Below are positions 26,137 through 37,200 of a stretch of DNA of 64,000 nt, one piece after another; the stretch's first letter is position 1; the number at the start of each line of letters is the position of its first letter. Origin of the DNA: Nipponacmea schrenckii (lineage: Eukaryota; Mollusca; Gastropoda; Lottiidae); contig CM060200.1 of the NCBI GenBank assembly GCA_030562195.1, forward strand, positions 17,980,001 to 18,044,000. Direction: 5' to 3'. Position numbers and translations under genes: made by a program. The notes under the pieces are model-generated. The model saw nothing but the letters and a program-made list of their open reading frames with translations, was not told where the DNA came from and ran no database searches.

Positions 26137-27510
26137 GGGTATGTGTTGGTTCCATGGTTATTAAATACATGTAACGGGTTGTCTGGGTATGTGTTGGTTC
26201 CATGGTTATTAAATACATGTAACGGGTTGTCTGGGTATGTGTTGGTTCCATGGTTATTAAATACATGTAACGGGTTGTCTGGGTATGTGTTGGTCCCATG
26301 GTTATTAAATACATGTAACGGGTTGTCTGGGTATGTGTTGGTTTCATAGTTATTAAATACATGTAACGGGTTGTCTGGGTATGTGTTGGTCCCATGGTTA
26401 TTAAATACATGTAACGGGTTGTCTGGGTATGTGTTGGTTCCATGGTTATTAAATACATGTAACGGGTTGCCTGGGTATGTGTTGGTCCCATGGTTATAAA
26501 TACATGTAACGGGTTGTCTGGGTATGTGTTGGTTCCATGGTTATTAAATACATGTAACGGGTTGTCTGGGTATGTGTTGGTTCCATGGTTATTAAATACA
26601 TGTAACGGGTTGTCTGGGTATGTGTTGGTCCCATGGTTATAAATACATGTAACGGGTTGTCTGGGTATGTGGTTGGTTCCATGGTTATTAAATACATGTA
26701 ACGGGTTGTCTGGGTATGTGTTGGTTCCATGGTTATTAAATACATGTAACGGGTTGTCTGGGTATGTGTTGGTTCCATGGTTATTAAATACATGTAACGG
26801 GTTGTCTGGGTATGTGTTGGTTCCATGGTTATTTAATACATGTAACGGGTTGTCTGGGTATGTGTTGGTTCCATGGTTATTAAATACATGTAACGGGTTG
26901 TCTGGGTATGTGTTGGTTCCATGGTTATTAAATACATGTAACGGGTTGTCTGGGTATGTGTTGGTTCCATGGTTATTTAATACATGTAACGGGTTGTCCA
27001 GGTATGTGTTGGTTCCATGGTTATTAAATACATGTAACGGGTTGTCTGGGTATGTGTTGGTTCCATGGTTATTAAATACATGTAACGGGTTGTCTGGGTA
27101 TGTGTTGGTTCCATGGTTATTAAATACATGTAACGGGTTGTCTGGGTGTGTGTTGGTTTCATAGTTATTAAATACATGTAACGGGTTGTCTGGGTGTGTG
27201 TTGGTTCCATGGTTATTAAATACATGTAACGGGTTGTCTGGGTATGTGTTGGTTCCATGGTTATTAAATACATGTAACGGGTTGTCTGGGTGTGTGTTGG
27301 TTCCATGGTTATTAAATACATGTAACGGGTTGACTGGGTATGTGTTGGTTCCATGGTTATTTAATACATGTAACGGGTTGTCTGGGTGTGTGTTGGTCCC
27401 ATGGTTATTAAATACATGTAACGGGTTTGACTTGGTATGTGTTGGTTCCATGGTTATTAAATACATCTAACGGGTTGTCTGGGTGTGTGTTGGTTTCATA
27501 GTTATTTAAT
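26137..27510 (+). repeat. 48-bp tandem array (large copy)
   Basis: About 28 copies of a 48-bp unit containing 'gggtatgtgttggttccatg' and 'acatgtaacgggttgtct'. Because 48 is divisible by three, frames up to 454 codons stay open on the minus strand, but these are repeat artefacts. The array abuts and truncates the integrase-core gene. The duplicate at 35.7 kb has only about four units. Confidence 0.97.
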
Positions 27511-27865
27511 AACAGGTTATCTGTGTGTATATTGTCTAGGATGTTACAATGACACGGCTTGTCTTTATCTAGGGGATTATTTGTTGTCTAGGAGAGTTAT
27601 ATATTGCGATAATTTTGTAACAGATTATCTTAAATGTAATATACATAATGATAGTGCATTATAAAATAGTTTTATTCAAATCTATAACGATAATGAGCAA
27701 AAATAAATAAAATATCAAAAAAAAAAGTCTAGCGCAATATGTGTTTGAAAAATGAAAACAAAGATACAGAAAAATAATATAGAAAGTAAGTAGTTAACCG
27801 GATCCCTCCATTTCTCTCTGAAAAAAATAAATAATTAATTAATTCAAAAATTGTAATCATGAAAC
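27510..27865 (+). repeat. Linker of the 26.1-28.3 / 35.7-37.2 kb duplication
   Basis: Matches 35895-36215 in the same orientation with substitutions and indels ('acggcttgtctttatctag', 'gagttatatattgcgataat', 'accggatccctccatttctc' shared). No gene seen. Confidence 0.85.
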
Positions 27866-28335
27866 TTTGTTTATTGACAATAAACTTACAGATTATAATC
27901 AGAGCCCTTGTACTTGACAATGAACTTACAGATTATAATCAGAGCTCTAGTCACTTGACAATGAACTTACAGATTATAATCAGAGCTCTAGCACTTGACA
28001 ATGAACTGACAGATTATAATCAGAGCTCTAGCACTTGACAATGAACTGACAGATTATAATCAGAGCTCTTGTACTTGACAATGAACTGACAGATTATAAT
28101 CAGAGCTCTAGTACTTGACAATGAACTGACAGATTACAATCAGAGCTCTAGCACTTGACAATGAACTGACAGATTATAATCAGAGCTCTTACTCTTGACA
28201 ATGAACTACAGATTTTAATCAGAGCTCTTACTCTTGACAATGAACTGACAGATTATAATCAGAGCTCTTACTCTTGACAATGAACTTACAGATTATAATC
28301 AGAGCTCTAGCACTTGACAATAAACTTTTAGATTT
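27865..28335 (+). repeat. 40-bp tandem array (copy 1)
   Basis: About 12 copies of a 40-bp unit containing 'cttgacaatgaacttacaga' and 'ttataatcagagctct'. It is paralogous to 36215-37200. Confidence 0.95.
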
Positions 28336-28497
28336 TTAAAGGTGGCATCCAACGAACATTGGAATGGTGCAAATCGAGTTTTCTTCACCCAAAAACAAAT
28401 AAACAAACCTTACCTTTAAAATAACTGCTAAACGTTAAATTTCCTGCATCACCTCCTAGAAAAGAAACAACCATTATAAAACCTTTTGATTATCCCT

Positions 28498-28737
28498 TGG
28501 TAAATAAACACACTGCATAAATAAACCCACTTGGAAAATAAACACACTTGGTAAATAAACACACTTGATAAATAAACACACTTGATAAATAAACACACTT
28601 GATGAATAAATAAACACAGTTGATAAATGAACACACTTGATAAATAAACACATTTGATAAATAAACACACTTGGAAAATAAACACAGTTGATAAATAAAC
28701 ACCTTTAATAGATAAACACCATTGATAAATAAACACC
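28498..28737 (+). repeat. 17-bp tandem array
   Basis: About 14 copies of 'gataaataaacacactt'. It sits inside the intron immediately downstream (minus strand) of the PAN-like exon at 28748-28966, only about 10 bp from its splice donor. Confidence 0.95.
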
Positions 28738-28747
28738 CTTCACTTAC

Positions 28748-28966
28748 CTGTGGAACAGATCTTTTCGCTAAACACACTATTACTTTCAGGGGTGAGAGCG
28801 GGGTTATTTACATAAATATAACATTTATTATCTGACCATTTTACACCACTACATCTTAGAAATTTCCCACAAAGTGCCTCACAAGTATCTAATGTATTGT
28901 TGTATATAAACGCCGGTGTTTCATCACTCTTTGAATGAGTCTGAGTTTCCCAACAACATTTTCTAC
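28748..28966 (-). CDS. PAN/apple-like domain exon 2 of a secreted modular protein
   Basis: A 219-bp exon bounded by acceptor 'attattttag' and donor 'gtaagtg' on the minus strand. It starts after base 1 of a codon and ends after base 1 of a codon, so it is a symmetric phase 1-1 module. The 73-codon frame is open and cysteine-rich: a CC pair near the start, 'DTCEALCGK', 'LRCSGVKW', 'KCYIY' and 'KICST'. This is the cysteine spacing typical of PAN/apple-type extracellular domains, and matches that of the exon at 40779-41015 ('DQCEEAC', 'SSC', 'ICYF', 'KVC'). By phase and strand it can follow that exon directly. The roughly 11.8-kb intron between them is mostly satellite and dead transposons and contains gap 2, so intervening exons could be missing. 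PAN assignment is by pattern; another small disulfide-rich lectin-like fold is possible. Confidence 0.7.
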
Positions 28967-28969
28967 CTA

Positions 28970-29290
28970 AAATAATACAGATAAATTGATTAATTGTGGT
29001 CTCAAATTGAAGTAAAATGAGGGTTATGTACCCTGACTTATTATTATTTCAATGTCAAGGTCGGTAATTTCTGGATTCAAAACGTTTATAGAAACTTTAA
29101 TTCTCCTCAGAATGCGGAGAATGGTTGGGGAAGTCGGGGAGAGATATTCGAAGGAGTGTCAGGGGTCATTTGTTGACTTCTAATACAAAAATCGTCGAAT
29201 AATTGTAGTCTAATATTTGAATTGGAAACAAGAGTTAAGTCCCCTGTTTCATCTGTTTCAGATATGCTTGTAAAAATGCATATAATTTCC
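28970..29290. other. Intronic sequence, nothing recognised
   Basis: Lies within the predicted intron of the minus-strand PAN-like gene. The minus-strand frame at 29107-29292 has no recognised domain. Confidence 0.4.
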
Positions 29291-29526
29291 ATATAAGAAC
29301 CATATTTAGTTTCGTTTCGGTTATTTCTATTACAGAATCAAACAAAGAACCAGCTATATTTTTTAACAACCTAGGTTCACATACGTAGTTTCGTGTATGT
29401 TATTTCTATGTAAGAACCATACGTAGTTTCCTGTGTGTTATTTCTATATATATAAACAATAACGTATATTTTTTAACAACCTGGTTCATAGTATTCATTA
29501 GGTTGTATGTAGAACTACGTAGAATC
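29290..29526 (+). repeat. 38-bp satellite copies at edge of gap 2
   Basis: Degenerate and good copies of the 14.9-16.2 kb unit ('acgtagtttc', 'ttatttctatgtaagaacc') run into the N block, so the gap probably contains more of this array. Confidence 0.85.
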
Positions 29527-30026
29527 NNNNNNNNNNNNNNNNNNNNNNNNNNNNNNNNNNNNNNNNNNNNNNNNNNNNNNNNNNNNNNNNNNNNNNNNNN
29601 NNNNNNNNNNNNNNNNNNNNNNNNNNNNNNNNNNNNNNNNNNNNNNNNNNNNNNNNNNNNNNNNNNNNNNNNNNNNNNNNNNNNNNNNNNNNNNNNNNNN
29701 NNNNNNNNNNNNNNNNNNNNNNNNNNNNNNNNNNNNNNNNNNNNNNNNNNNNNNNNNNNNNNNNNNNNNNNNNNNNNNNNNNNNNNNNNNNNNNNNNNNN
29801 NNNNNNNNNNNNNNNNNNNNNNNNNNNNNNNNNNNNNNNNNNNNNNNNNNNNNNNNNNNNNNNNNNNNNNNNNNNNNNNNNNNNNNNNNNNNNNNNNNNN
29901 NNNNNNNNNNNNNNNNNNNNNNNNNNNNNNNNNNNNNNNNNNNNNNNNNNNNNNNNNNNNNNNNNNNNNNNNNNNNNNNNNNNNNNNNNNNNNNNNNNNN
30001 NNNNNNNNNNNNNNNNNNNNNNNNNN
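29527..30026. other. Assembly gap (500 N)
   Basis: Fixed-size placeholder. It truncates the piggyBac gene on its right and satellite on its left. Confidence 0.99.
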
Positions 30027-31060
30027 TTCACAACCTTGTTGTCATACCAAGAACAAATCAGCACGCCATCAGCTGATCGGTACATAGAACCCCTGCCTTT
30101 CTCTTTGAACTGTTTTTTCTGTCAAGGAGAGACACTGCCCTCCGTCTATTTGCACGCAATGTGCAAGTGGCATAAAACCATCTTTTTGTAACCTATCGTA
30201 GCCAGGTTCATCCTTCTTTTTCATCAATGCATTGTCTGACCCTTGCAGCAATGACAGGATTTCTCCGAATCTATTGACAGGCATTGCCTCTGCTACAAAT
30301 GGTTGTCTTGTTGCGGCCGCCCAGTAGTCTCTCCTTCCAGGCAAGTGAACGACAGACATGAACATAATTATACCCAGAACTTTTCTCATTTCAGTTTCAG
30401 TCACCACATCAATTATCTTCTTTTCTACAAGGCGGTGTCTGTTAGTCTCCAACAGCAGCTTCTCAATTGATTCTGTGCCAAAGAGTGCCATGAAGAAGTC
30501 TATCTCATTCTTGAAATTTGCGACTACTGGTTTAGGGGTTAGGATGATCGGAGGTAGCTCCCCGGGATCTTGAAGGTCTCTCTCTTTCCATTGCCACACC
30601 TTCTTTTCCCTGAAATAAGATGGTACAGCGTGTAAGATACCACTAAATATATGGTTTGTTATCAGTTATATGACACTTAGTGCACAGGGTATAAACTGGA
30701 AAGAGAGCATGACCCTATACCTACTTCTTTTTCTCGGATTTCTTGGCCCTTTTCTTTGGACGTTCCTCTTCCTCAGAAGTTGTATCTGACTCACATTGAC
30801 CATTTTCCTGGTTATTGTCTTGGTCCAGTGTTTCACCCTCATCATCATCCTGGCTATCTGACACATCACTCAGTCTGTAATCTTGGTCCCTATCATCATC
30901 AGCTGAAAGGTATTCATCTTCAGATAATTCAGACCCCGACTCAAGGCGTTCATCATCGCTGCCGGATGGTATGTCCCCATCATCGACATCTTACATCTGG
31001 GAAACAACATCTTCTGCCGTGAAAAGTCGCCCACTGTGCCTGGAATGGGAAGGACTATAT
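30027..31060 (-). pseudogene. piggyBac-type transposase gene, internally deleted
   Basis: Minus-strand order: an acidic N-terminal region (about 31050-30721, runs of D/E/S ending in a Lys/Arg-rich 'KKRAKKSEKKK'), a likely 111-bp intron (GT at 30720, 'ttatttcag' ending 30610), then the DDE_Tnp_1_7-like N-terminal domain (30609-30100, with 'FFMALFG', 'MSVVHLPGRRDYW' and 'MPVNRFGEILSLL'). After 'CLSL' the sequence jumps within about 10 codons, in another frame, to 'RGSMYRSADGVL' and 'WYDNK', which in the family lies some 200 residues later. Most of the catalytic core is therefore deleted. There is also an in-frame stop in the acidic part (near 30990) and the intron borders do not preserve the frame. 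The 3' end is lost in gap 2. Inactive copy. Confidence 0.8.
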
Positions 31061-31149
31061 ATTTAACAGTTGACACAACACTGAGACAGAGTTTCATTCA
31101 CTTACACTTAGTTTACAACAAAGAAATACAAAATTAGCTGAAGTCAACC

Positions 31150-31880
31150 ACACTTTGAATGCATGAATCTCACATATGTCAGTTTTCGGTGAAGCACCCG
31201 ACATGCATGAATCTCACATATGTCACTTTTCGGTGAAGCACCCGACATGCATGAATCTTACATATGTCAGTTTTCGGTGAAGCACCCGACATGCATGAAT
31301 CTTACATATGTCACTTTTCGGTGAAGCACCCGACATGCATGAATCTTACATATGTCACTTTTCGGTGAAGCACCCGACATGCATGAACCTCACATATGTC
31401 AGTTTTCGGTGAAGCACCCGACATGCATGAATCTCACATATGTCAGTTTTCGGTGAAGCACCCGACATGCATGAATCTCACATATGTCACTTTTCGGTGA
31501 AGCACCCGACATGCATGAATCTCACATATGTCACTTTTCGGTGAAGCACCCGACATGCATGAACCTCACATATGTCACTTTTCGGTGAAGCACCCGACAT
31601 GCATGAACCTCACATTTGTCACTTTTCGGTGAAGCACCCGACATGCATGACCCTCACATATATATACTGGGTCTGTATTTCAGACATTTATAAATCTACA
31701 AGCATTTTTTAAGGGCCCCCACATGCATGAATCTAAATGCACAAACTTATCACACCCGTTTTGCATCAGATCTTACAATGTCAGTCTGTGGGAAGCACCC
31801 GAAAAGATGACACTCACATATTCACTTTTGGGAAGCCCCACATTGGAAATAAACATCTTAAGGAGACAAATTTCAGGGGG
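31150..31880 (+). repeat. 44-bp tandem array with degenerate right end
   Basis: About 12 copies (31152-31680) of a 44-bp unit containing 'cgacatgcatgaatctcaca' and 'tcacttttcggtgaagcacc'. Further decayed, indel-rich copies run to about 31880. Confidence 0.95.
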
Positions 31881-32670
31881 AAGCACCGAATGCAAGACCA
31901 CACATTGTAATATGTATGCTATTACAGGGGTGTGAGTATTGTGATGGTGTGGAGGGGGTTCGATACAAACCTCACTTTTGTGAGGCATATGCAACAAAGG
32001 GTTAAGTATATATAAGTATATTCAAGTAAATTATATATGTCTGCAAATGAACAAACGTACAAAAATTCTTGAAAGTAATCCTAAATTAATTAAAAAGATT
32101 ATTCCCAATAAAGAAAAGGTAACATACAAATAGGTGGATAGACAATTTAACATAAAACTAAGGGGACCGGCAAAAAAACATCCATCTTTCCAAATATATC
32201 GAGGTTTGCTGGATTCGAGGTATTTAAATCATTTCAAAAACCCCGCGCGGAGAATCTAAAATTTGTTAAGCTTTTTCTGACTCTACCTATCAATATCTCT
32301 CCAAATAGCTTTTAGAAGGTGAGAATAGAGTCAGCAAGTTTCGGATTAGTTTAATCGGTGCAGCGTGACATGTATTTAAATTATATGCTTTAAAAACGCA
32401 TCATGTCTAGTCACTATTTAACAAACTATTTAATATGTCAGATGTAATTAGAGTAATACTTCATTGAAATATATATTACAAAAAATAATAATATTGTTTA
32501 CTTACATCGAATACTGAACAAACCCAAAAGAATCACAAAGTGTATTATTTCTTTAAAAGTTAATTCAACTGGTATATTATGTATATTATTGTGTAGTTAT
32601 TTAGAATACTGAATATTTTCATTTGAATTATATCACAACCCTAACGCACTGACCGTTTAATGGAAAAATA
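31880..32670. other. Unassigned AT-rich sequence
   Basis: No domain, RNA or repeat structure recognised. Confidence 0.4.
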
Positions 32671-32675
32671 GGGCG

Positions 32676-32880
32676 ACAGGTACCCATTGATTTTTCTTTA
32701 TGTCCTTGTAAAGAGTTGACTTCCATTTGATAAAATTGGGTTCAAAGCCGAAGCTTCTCAGAATCTGAAGCAAATATACGTGAGAGAGGACGTCGAATGC
32801 TTTAAACATGTCAGCTTGAATTAGCCACATGTCGGTATCCTCATTATTGGCAAAGTTAATTACATTAAGTCCCCTTTTTT
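32676..32880 (-). pseudogene. LINE reverse-transcriptase fragment (palm motif A)
   Basis: A minus-strand open stretch of about 67 codons contains 'DMFKAFDVLSHVYLLQIL' followed by 'SFGF' and 'FIKWKSTLY'. This is the motif-A region of non-LTR reverse transcriptases (acidic residue followed by KAFD). Neither neighbouring RT motifs nor an endonuclease is joined to it, so it is a short relic. The clade cannot be set from this piece. Confidence 0.65.
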
Positions 32881-33198
32881 TAAATCCAGAAATTAAAAAT
32901 TTTCAAATGCACCAAATACATCTTTTTACAATTAACATATTAAAAAACTGAGGTAAATCCATCCAAAAAGAAGCCATCCATACACTTGGTGGTACATTAC
33001 TTCTTAAATTTTTAGTAAACTAGAAATACTATTTCATTTTTTGTTTTTGCTGGAGGCCTTACACAAAAAATATAACCCCCCCCCCCCCAAAAAAAAAAAA
33101 TTGAAGCTGCTCGCGCTGAAACCAGAAGTGATGCAAAATATTTGATGACTCAGTGTGTGAAAGTCAGATAACCTTGAACGAGTCATCTTCACTCATAA

Positions 33199-33331
33199 TT
33201 CCAGTCCACCCAGCTGTAAATTCCAGTCCACCCAGCTGTAAATTCCTGTCCACCCAGCTGTAAATTCCAGTCAACCCAGCTGTAAATTCCAGTCCACCCA
33301 GCTGTAAATTCCAGTCCACCCAGCTGTAAAT
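33199..33331 (+). repeat. 22-bp tandem repeat inside the Penelope-like relic
   Basis: Six copies of 'ttccagtccacccagctg' plus 'taaa'. It lies immediately upstream of, and may have expanded within, the Penelope-like coding remnant. Confidence 0.9.
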
Positions 33332-33334
33332 GGG

Positions 33335-33840
33335 TATTAATAATCCGGAAAGATCAATGTCAAGAGATTTTGCCAAGCTGATAGAAAGGATCCCTGTCAC
33401 GGCGGAGATCTAAGAACAAATCCACAGTCTAAGCCCTTTGTCACCGTTGATCACTGAAATCTACATGGCAGCCTTTGAAGAAAAGACCATGGTAACATCA
33501 CCAATCTCGCCAATCTGCTAGTTCCGGAAAGTTGATGACACCTTTGTTAGGCTTGGAGAAAAAGATGACACAGCTGCTCTACTTCAACACCTAAATGCTC
33601 GGCATCGAAGGATAAAATTCACCATGGAAAAAGAAGAAAATGACTAAAAAAAAAGAAGACAAAAAGTCAAAAAGGGTATTTTTTGGATGTGAGAACCAGC
33701 CAACAACCTGAAGCCAACAGACCCCAACCCGCATAGTTATACCATTCATTGGAAAGGCATCATACCAAATTAAGAAGATCCTAAAGAAGTCGGTAGGTAT
33801 TGAAACAGTGTTTTCTGTTATTTTAAGTATCATGTTCCTT
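33335..33840 (+). pseudogene. Penelope-like element reverse transcriptase remnant
   Basis: Plus-strand fragments in more than one frame. 33430-33482 has 'SPLITEIYMAAFEEK'. 33525-33550 has 'VDDTFVR', the RT catalytic double-aspartate box. 33585-33640 has 'IKFTMEKEE'. 33738-33800 has 'IPFIGKASYQIKKILKK', typical of the region after the RT in Penelope-like elements. The combination and order are characteristic of Penelope-like retroelements rather than LINEs. Stops and frame changes separate the pieces. A GIY-YIG endonuclease domain was not identified. Confidence 0.7.
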
Positions 33841-33954
33841 TTTATCACACCTTTTAACATTAATGTATTTGTAATAATAAAATATTTTATCTCTTGTGTT
33901 ATTTTAATAATAAGAACAATGTGTATATATATAGTTGCCTATCATGTCTTATCA

Positions 33955-34005
33955 TTCTGTGCCTGAGGACGGCGAGGGAAACACGCCGAAACGTTGCATA
34001 AACTT
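33955..34005 (+). ncRNA. Hammerhead-ribozyme-like motif of a Penelope-like element (candidate)
   Basis: 'CTGAGGA' at 33963-33969, then a GGC...GCC stem (33971-33973 with 33985-33987), then 'GAAAC' at 33988-33992. This has the layout of the conserved core and stem II of the minimal hammerhead ribozymes known from Penelope-like terminal repeats, and it lies about 120 bp after the Penelope-like remnant on the same strand. I could not establish stems I and III, so ribozyme activity is unproven. Confidence 0.35.
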
Positions 34006-34019
34006 GAACCAGTGATAGT

Positions 34020-34495
34020 TAATAGTATTGATTAAAAAGGTGTTTTCAGATGTTTTTTAAGGTTACGAGGGATGCACAGTGTTTAAATTTTAGTTGTAGG
34101 TTGTTCCACAGATTAGGTGCTGCAAATGACAAATCACATTTTCCATAAGTTTTCTTAGCATTATATATGGTTAGTAAGTTTTTGTTTTGAGGGCGTAAAG
34201 AGCCGGCAGGAATGTAGAGAATAAGAATATTTTACAGATATAAAGTACAGTCCTCACAGGTTAATGTCCTGGATGTTAAACTGAGAATTTTCTATTCAAT
34301 ACGAGATTCTGTAAGAAGCCAATGTGAATCATGAAGAACTTCTGTTATGTGATCAGTAGATTTAGTTTTAGTGATGATTCTGGCTGTTTTATTCTGTATT
34401 GATTGTAGTCTGGTAATTTAATAGTCTGGAAGATTAAACAACAATGAATTACAATAATCCAGTCAGGATGTCACTAAAGAATTAAATCACAGTTT
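34020..34495 (-). pseudogene. CR1/L2-type LINE, C-terminal RT fragment
   Basis: Read on the minus strand from about 34480 to 34020. It shows 'LDYCNSLLF', 'LQSIQNKTARIITK', 'HITEVLHDSHWL', 'AGSLRPQNKNLL' and 'FAAPNLWNNLQ', in that order. This series marks the C-terminal end of CR1/L2-like LINE ORF2 proteins. Several in-frame stops interrupt it, including before the final 'KHLF'. It lies antiparallel to the Penelope-like remnant. Confidence 0.75.
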
Positions 34496-34603
34496 TGCTG
34501 TATCACTGTTAATAAAGTTCCTGATTTCCCCTATATTATATAGTTGATAATTTGTTGACTTACAAACAGAAATGTGGGTTCATGTTCAAATTTTTATCAA
34601 AGA

Positions 34604-35107
34604 TTACACCAAGGTTTTTGAAGTAAATTGTTTGTATGGCTTTTCTATGTTTTTGACTATTTGTTCCTCAGATTTCTTCATTTCTATTTTGGTTTGCCTA
34701 TTTAGGGTCTCCACAACTTTTTTTGTTATGGTATTCGCAATATGATCTTCCATCTTATTTATGCGAGAGTTTATCTGTTCATTGGCTGATTTAATTTGGT
34801 CCACCAGGTTTGCTATCATAAATACTATCTGTTCAATTTGCACATTGTCAGTGGAGCTTTTGCTATTTTTGGCGTATTTTCATCTTGACTATGGTCGTAA
34901 GTGCAATTTCTATCTGCGGGTACTGGCGTTTCAGACTATTGGTTGATAATGGTCTAGGTGTATTTACCTTGTAGTCACTTGAATAAACTTGAGCTTGTAC
35001 CCTTTAAATTGGTGATTCTTCTTCTAGTCTTTGTGACATCACTTCATTGACATATTCATCTGAGTTTTCAAATAGTCCAATTTCTTCGTTATTCATATCC
35101 ATATTTC
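34604..35107 (-). pseudogene. ORF1/gag-like coiled-coil fragment
   Basis: An ATG at 35105-35107 (minus) starts an acidic N-terminal part ('MDMNNEEIGLFENSDEY') that stops after about 32 codons. Past frame changes, 34604-34843 is a highly charged heptad-like helix ('INSRINKMEDHIANTITKK', 'EQIVKNIEKPYKQF') expected to form a coiled coil. Its position upstream of the LINE C-terminus on the same strand suggests it is that element's ORF1, with most of ORF2 deleted, but this is inference. Confidence 0.4.
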
Positions 35108-35712
35108 GTATTTAGGAAAATTCGTCCAGCGGTTAAATTAGAGGTAAATTATACGAACAATTCGACCGGATGAAAACTCATAATGTAGGATTCACAAAAC
35201 GGTTTAATCAAGTCGAAATACATACATATTTGATGATATTGTGAGCAATTTCTCCCTCATGGTCAGACGCGACCACTCGGGTCATCGGCTTGTCTCGAAT
35301 GCCTGCTAGATTACGTCATCACGTGACCCAAGCTCAAGAGCAGTGTTCAACCTTCAGTGTTCAACATTGATAATTTAAAGAGACCCTTTACGGAATATTT
35401 ATGTCCATTATTATAAATAAAGGAAGAACCCATACATAAATTAAAACAGTTTAAAACAGTCTGGTGCTTTGCTGTCGGGAACTTTCTTAATCTATGAAAA
35501 TATCGTGGGGACTTTTAACATCATTCAAGCATAGTTAAGTTTTTTTAAGTGAAGCATGCGTTTCGACCAAAAGTCGAGAGTGGGTCTGAACAAGGAATGA
35601 GTAATGGGAAATATTTCATAATAACCCAACGCCTGTGTATATTTTCGAAAGTTTAGGTTGTGGAAAAAATCACCTTACTCATCGATTGTGTGTGTTTTAT
35701 CCAAGGGATTAT
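35107..35712. other. Unassigned sequence
   Basis: Nothing recognised. It lies inside the predicted PAN-gene intron. Confidence 0.4.
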
Positions 35713-35890
35713 TTTGTAACGGGTTGTCCAGGTATGTGTTGGTTCCATGCTTATTGAAAACATGTAACGGGTTGTCCAGGTATGTGTTGGTTCCATGGTT
35801 ATTGAAAACATGTAACGGGTTGTCCGGGTATGTGTTGGTTCCATGGTTATTGAAAACATGTAACGGGTTGTCCGGGTATTAGGTGTTTCC
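35712..35890 (+). repeat. 48-bp tandem array (small copy)
   Basis: About four 48-bp units homologous to 26137-27510, with the copy-specific change 'attgaaaacatgtaacgg'. Confidence 0.95.
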
Positions 35891-36215
35891 ATCGTTATTA
35901 AATAGCGGGTTGTCTGTGTGTATCTTGCCTATGAGTTACAATGATACGGCTTGTCTTTATCTAGAGAATTATTTGTTGTCTGGGAGAGTTATATATTGCG
36001 ATAATTTTTTATACATAATAATAATGAATTAAAAGACAGTTTTATTCAAATCTATAATAAACTGAAAAAATAGAATTGAAAACACAAAAAAACTCTAGCC
36101 CAGTGTGAGTTTTAAAATTGAAATCAAATTTGGATGGTTAGAAGTTAACCGGATCCCTCCATTTCTCTCTGAAAAATATAAATAATTGATTAATTCAAAA
36201 ATTGTAATCATGAAA
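35890..36215 (+). repeat. Linker, second copy of the 26.1-28.3 kb duplication
   Basis: Matches 27510-27865 in order and orientation. Confidence 0.85.
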
Positions 36216-37200
36216 CTTTATTTATTGACAATGAACTTACAGATTATAATCAGAGCCCTTGTACTTGACAATGAACTTACAGATTATAATCAGAGCCCTT
36301 CTACTTGACAATGAACTTACAGATTATAATCAGAGCCCTTGTACTTGACAATGAACTTACAGATTATAATCAGAGCCCTTGTACTTGACAATGAACTTAC
36401 AGATTATAATCAGAGCCCTTGTACTTGACAATGAACTTACAGATTATAATCAGAGCTCTTGCTCTTGACAATGAACTTATAGACTATAACCAGATCTCTT
36501 GCTCTTGACAATGAACTTACAGATTATAATTAGAGCCTTTGCTCTTGAAAATGAACTTACAGATTATAATCAAAGCTCTTGCTCTTGACAATGAACTTAC
36601 ATATTTTAATCAGACCTCTTGCTCGTGACACTGATGAACATGTATATTTTAATCAGAGCACTTTCTTCTCTTGACAATGAACTTACAGGTTATAACCAGA
36701 GCCTTTGCTCTTGACAATGAACTTACAGATTATAATGAGAGCTCTTGCTCCTCTTGACAATGAACTTACAGATTATAATCAGAGCTCTTGCTCCTCTTGA
36801 CAATGAACTTAAAGGTTATAATTAGAGCTCTTGCACTTGACAATGAACTTACAGATTATTTAATCAGAGCTCTTGCTCCTCTTGACAATGAACTTACAGA
36901 TTATTTAATCAGAGCTCTTGCTCCTCTTGACAATGAACTTACAGATTATAATCAGAGCCCTTACTCTTGACAATGAACTAACAGATTATAATCAGAGCTC
37001 TTGCTCCTCTTGACAATGAACTTACAGATTATAATCAGAACTCTTGTTCTTGACAATGAACTTACAGATTATAATCAGGGCTCTTGCTCCTCTTGACAAT
37101 GAACTTACAGATTATAATCAGGACTCTTTCTTCTCTTGACAATAAACTTACAGATTATTATCAGAGCCTTTGCTCTTGACAATGAACTAACAGATTATAA
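36215..37200 (+). repeat. 40-43-bp tandem array (copy 2)
   Basis: About 24 copies paralogous to 27865-28335. Some units carry an extra 'cct' ('gctcctcttgacaatgaac'), giving 43 bp. It passes directly into the 22-bp array at 'taaccagtaaagtgtaag'. Confidence 0.95.

Noticed and set aside
26102..27466. 454-codon minus-strand frame of 16-residue repeats
   Set aside because: It is the 48-bp satellite read in frame. Several frames on both strands are equally open because the period is divisible by three, and there is no codon or splice evidence.
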